A stretch of DNA of 64,000 nucleotides from Deinococcus sp. QL22 (lineage in GTDB: Bacteria; Deinococcota; Deinococci; Deinococcales; Deinococcaceae). Below the pieces are notes generated by a model. It was not told where the DNA came from. It ran no database searches and saw only the letters and a program-made list of their open reading frames with translations. Shown here one piece after another: positions 63,801 to 64,000 of this stretch (its first letter is position 1; every line of letters begins with the position of its first letter). Location of the stretch: assembly GCF_023370075.1 (NCBI RefSeq), contig NZ_CP097153.1, forward strand, positions 310,001 through 374,000, given 5' to 3'. The translations under genes were made by a program, and so were the position numbers.

Positions 63801-64000
63801 CTCTGCTGATCACCGAAAACGGCGCGGCCTACCCCGACGAACTCGGCACCGACGGCCAAATTCACGACGTGGCCCGCGTGGAGTACTTGCAGCAGCACCT
63901 GAACGCCGTGCGCGAAGCAATAAAGGCAGGCGTGGATGTGCGCGGCTACTTTGCATGGAGTCTGATGGACAACTTCGAATGGGCGTATGGCTACGGCAAA

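Overview
The window looks like part of a secondary replicon (megaplasmid or chromid) of a Deinococcus species. This is an inference from GC-rich coding sequence, start codons sitting 5-8 nt behind a -10 box (leaderless pattern common in Deinococcus-Thermus), TerC/TerD proteins, a class Ib nrdIEF operon, a PhoX phosphatase, an Mn catalase, and many insertion sequences. The replicon assignment rests on a RepA-type initiator (40912-42213, minus strand) next to nine iterons (42315-42596).

Layout. 1-2933: the end of a sugar ABC operon (two RbsC-like permeases), a phytanoyl-CoA dioxygenase-like enzyme and a small protein. 2934-3827: a decayed IS982 copy. 3990-5969: a DeoR regulator divergent from an MFS carrier. 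6103-19924: a mobile-element scrapyard holding an IS4 element interrupted by an IS110 element, a three-gene toxin-antitoxin locus cut by the IS4, plasmid-type orphan genes, an IS5 element fused to the end of a hydrolase gene, a multiply frameshifted AI-2E permease, an IS630 element sitting inside a group II intron, a tnpB element and a dehydrogenase remnant.

19925-26570: a divergent xenobiotic/redox cluster around a TetR regulator. TetR, an F420-reductase-like protein, an esterase and a PRISE-like reductase lie leftward; an LLM flavin monooxygenase and a drug-efflux MFS lie rightward. 27555-33655: a cyclic-di-GMP block with an EAL phosphodiesterase translationally coupled to a LOV-like/GGDEF cyclase, a GAF/HD-GYP gene killed by a TGA codon, and a GAF-GGDEF cyclase, interrupted by an Mn catalase. 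33782-34628: a second IS982 copy with both ends.

34775-42213: a sugar epimerase, PhoX with a coupled small gene, a lipoprotein with an NPCBM domain and a beta-helix, then repA. 42214-42680: the iteron origin. 42882-54165: a short-chain dehydrogenase, TerC-like and TerD proteins, a UvrD-like helicase with an unassigned C-terminal domain, an SCP2 protein, and an imelysin/FTR1 iron-uptake pair. 52869-56868: nrdI-nrdE-nrdF-thioredoxin, leftward, with a very long hairpin between nrdE and nrdF. 57121-64000: an aldo-keto reductase, a LacI regulator with three AAAACGTTTT-type operators, a solute-binding protein, two permeases and a GH1 beta-glucosidase running off the window, which together form a beta-glucoside uptake and hydrolysis operon.

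No rRNA, tRNA or CRISPR array was recognised. All assignments come from reading motifs; no database search was run.
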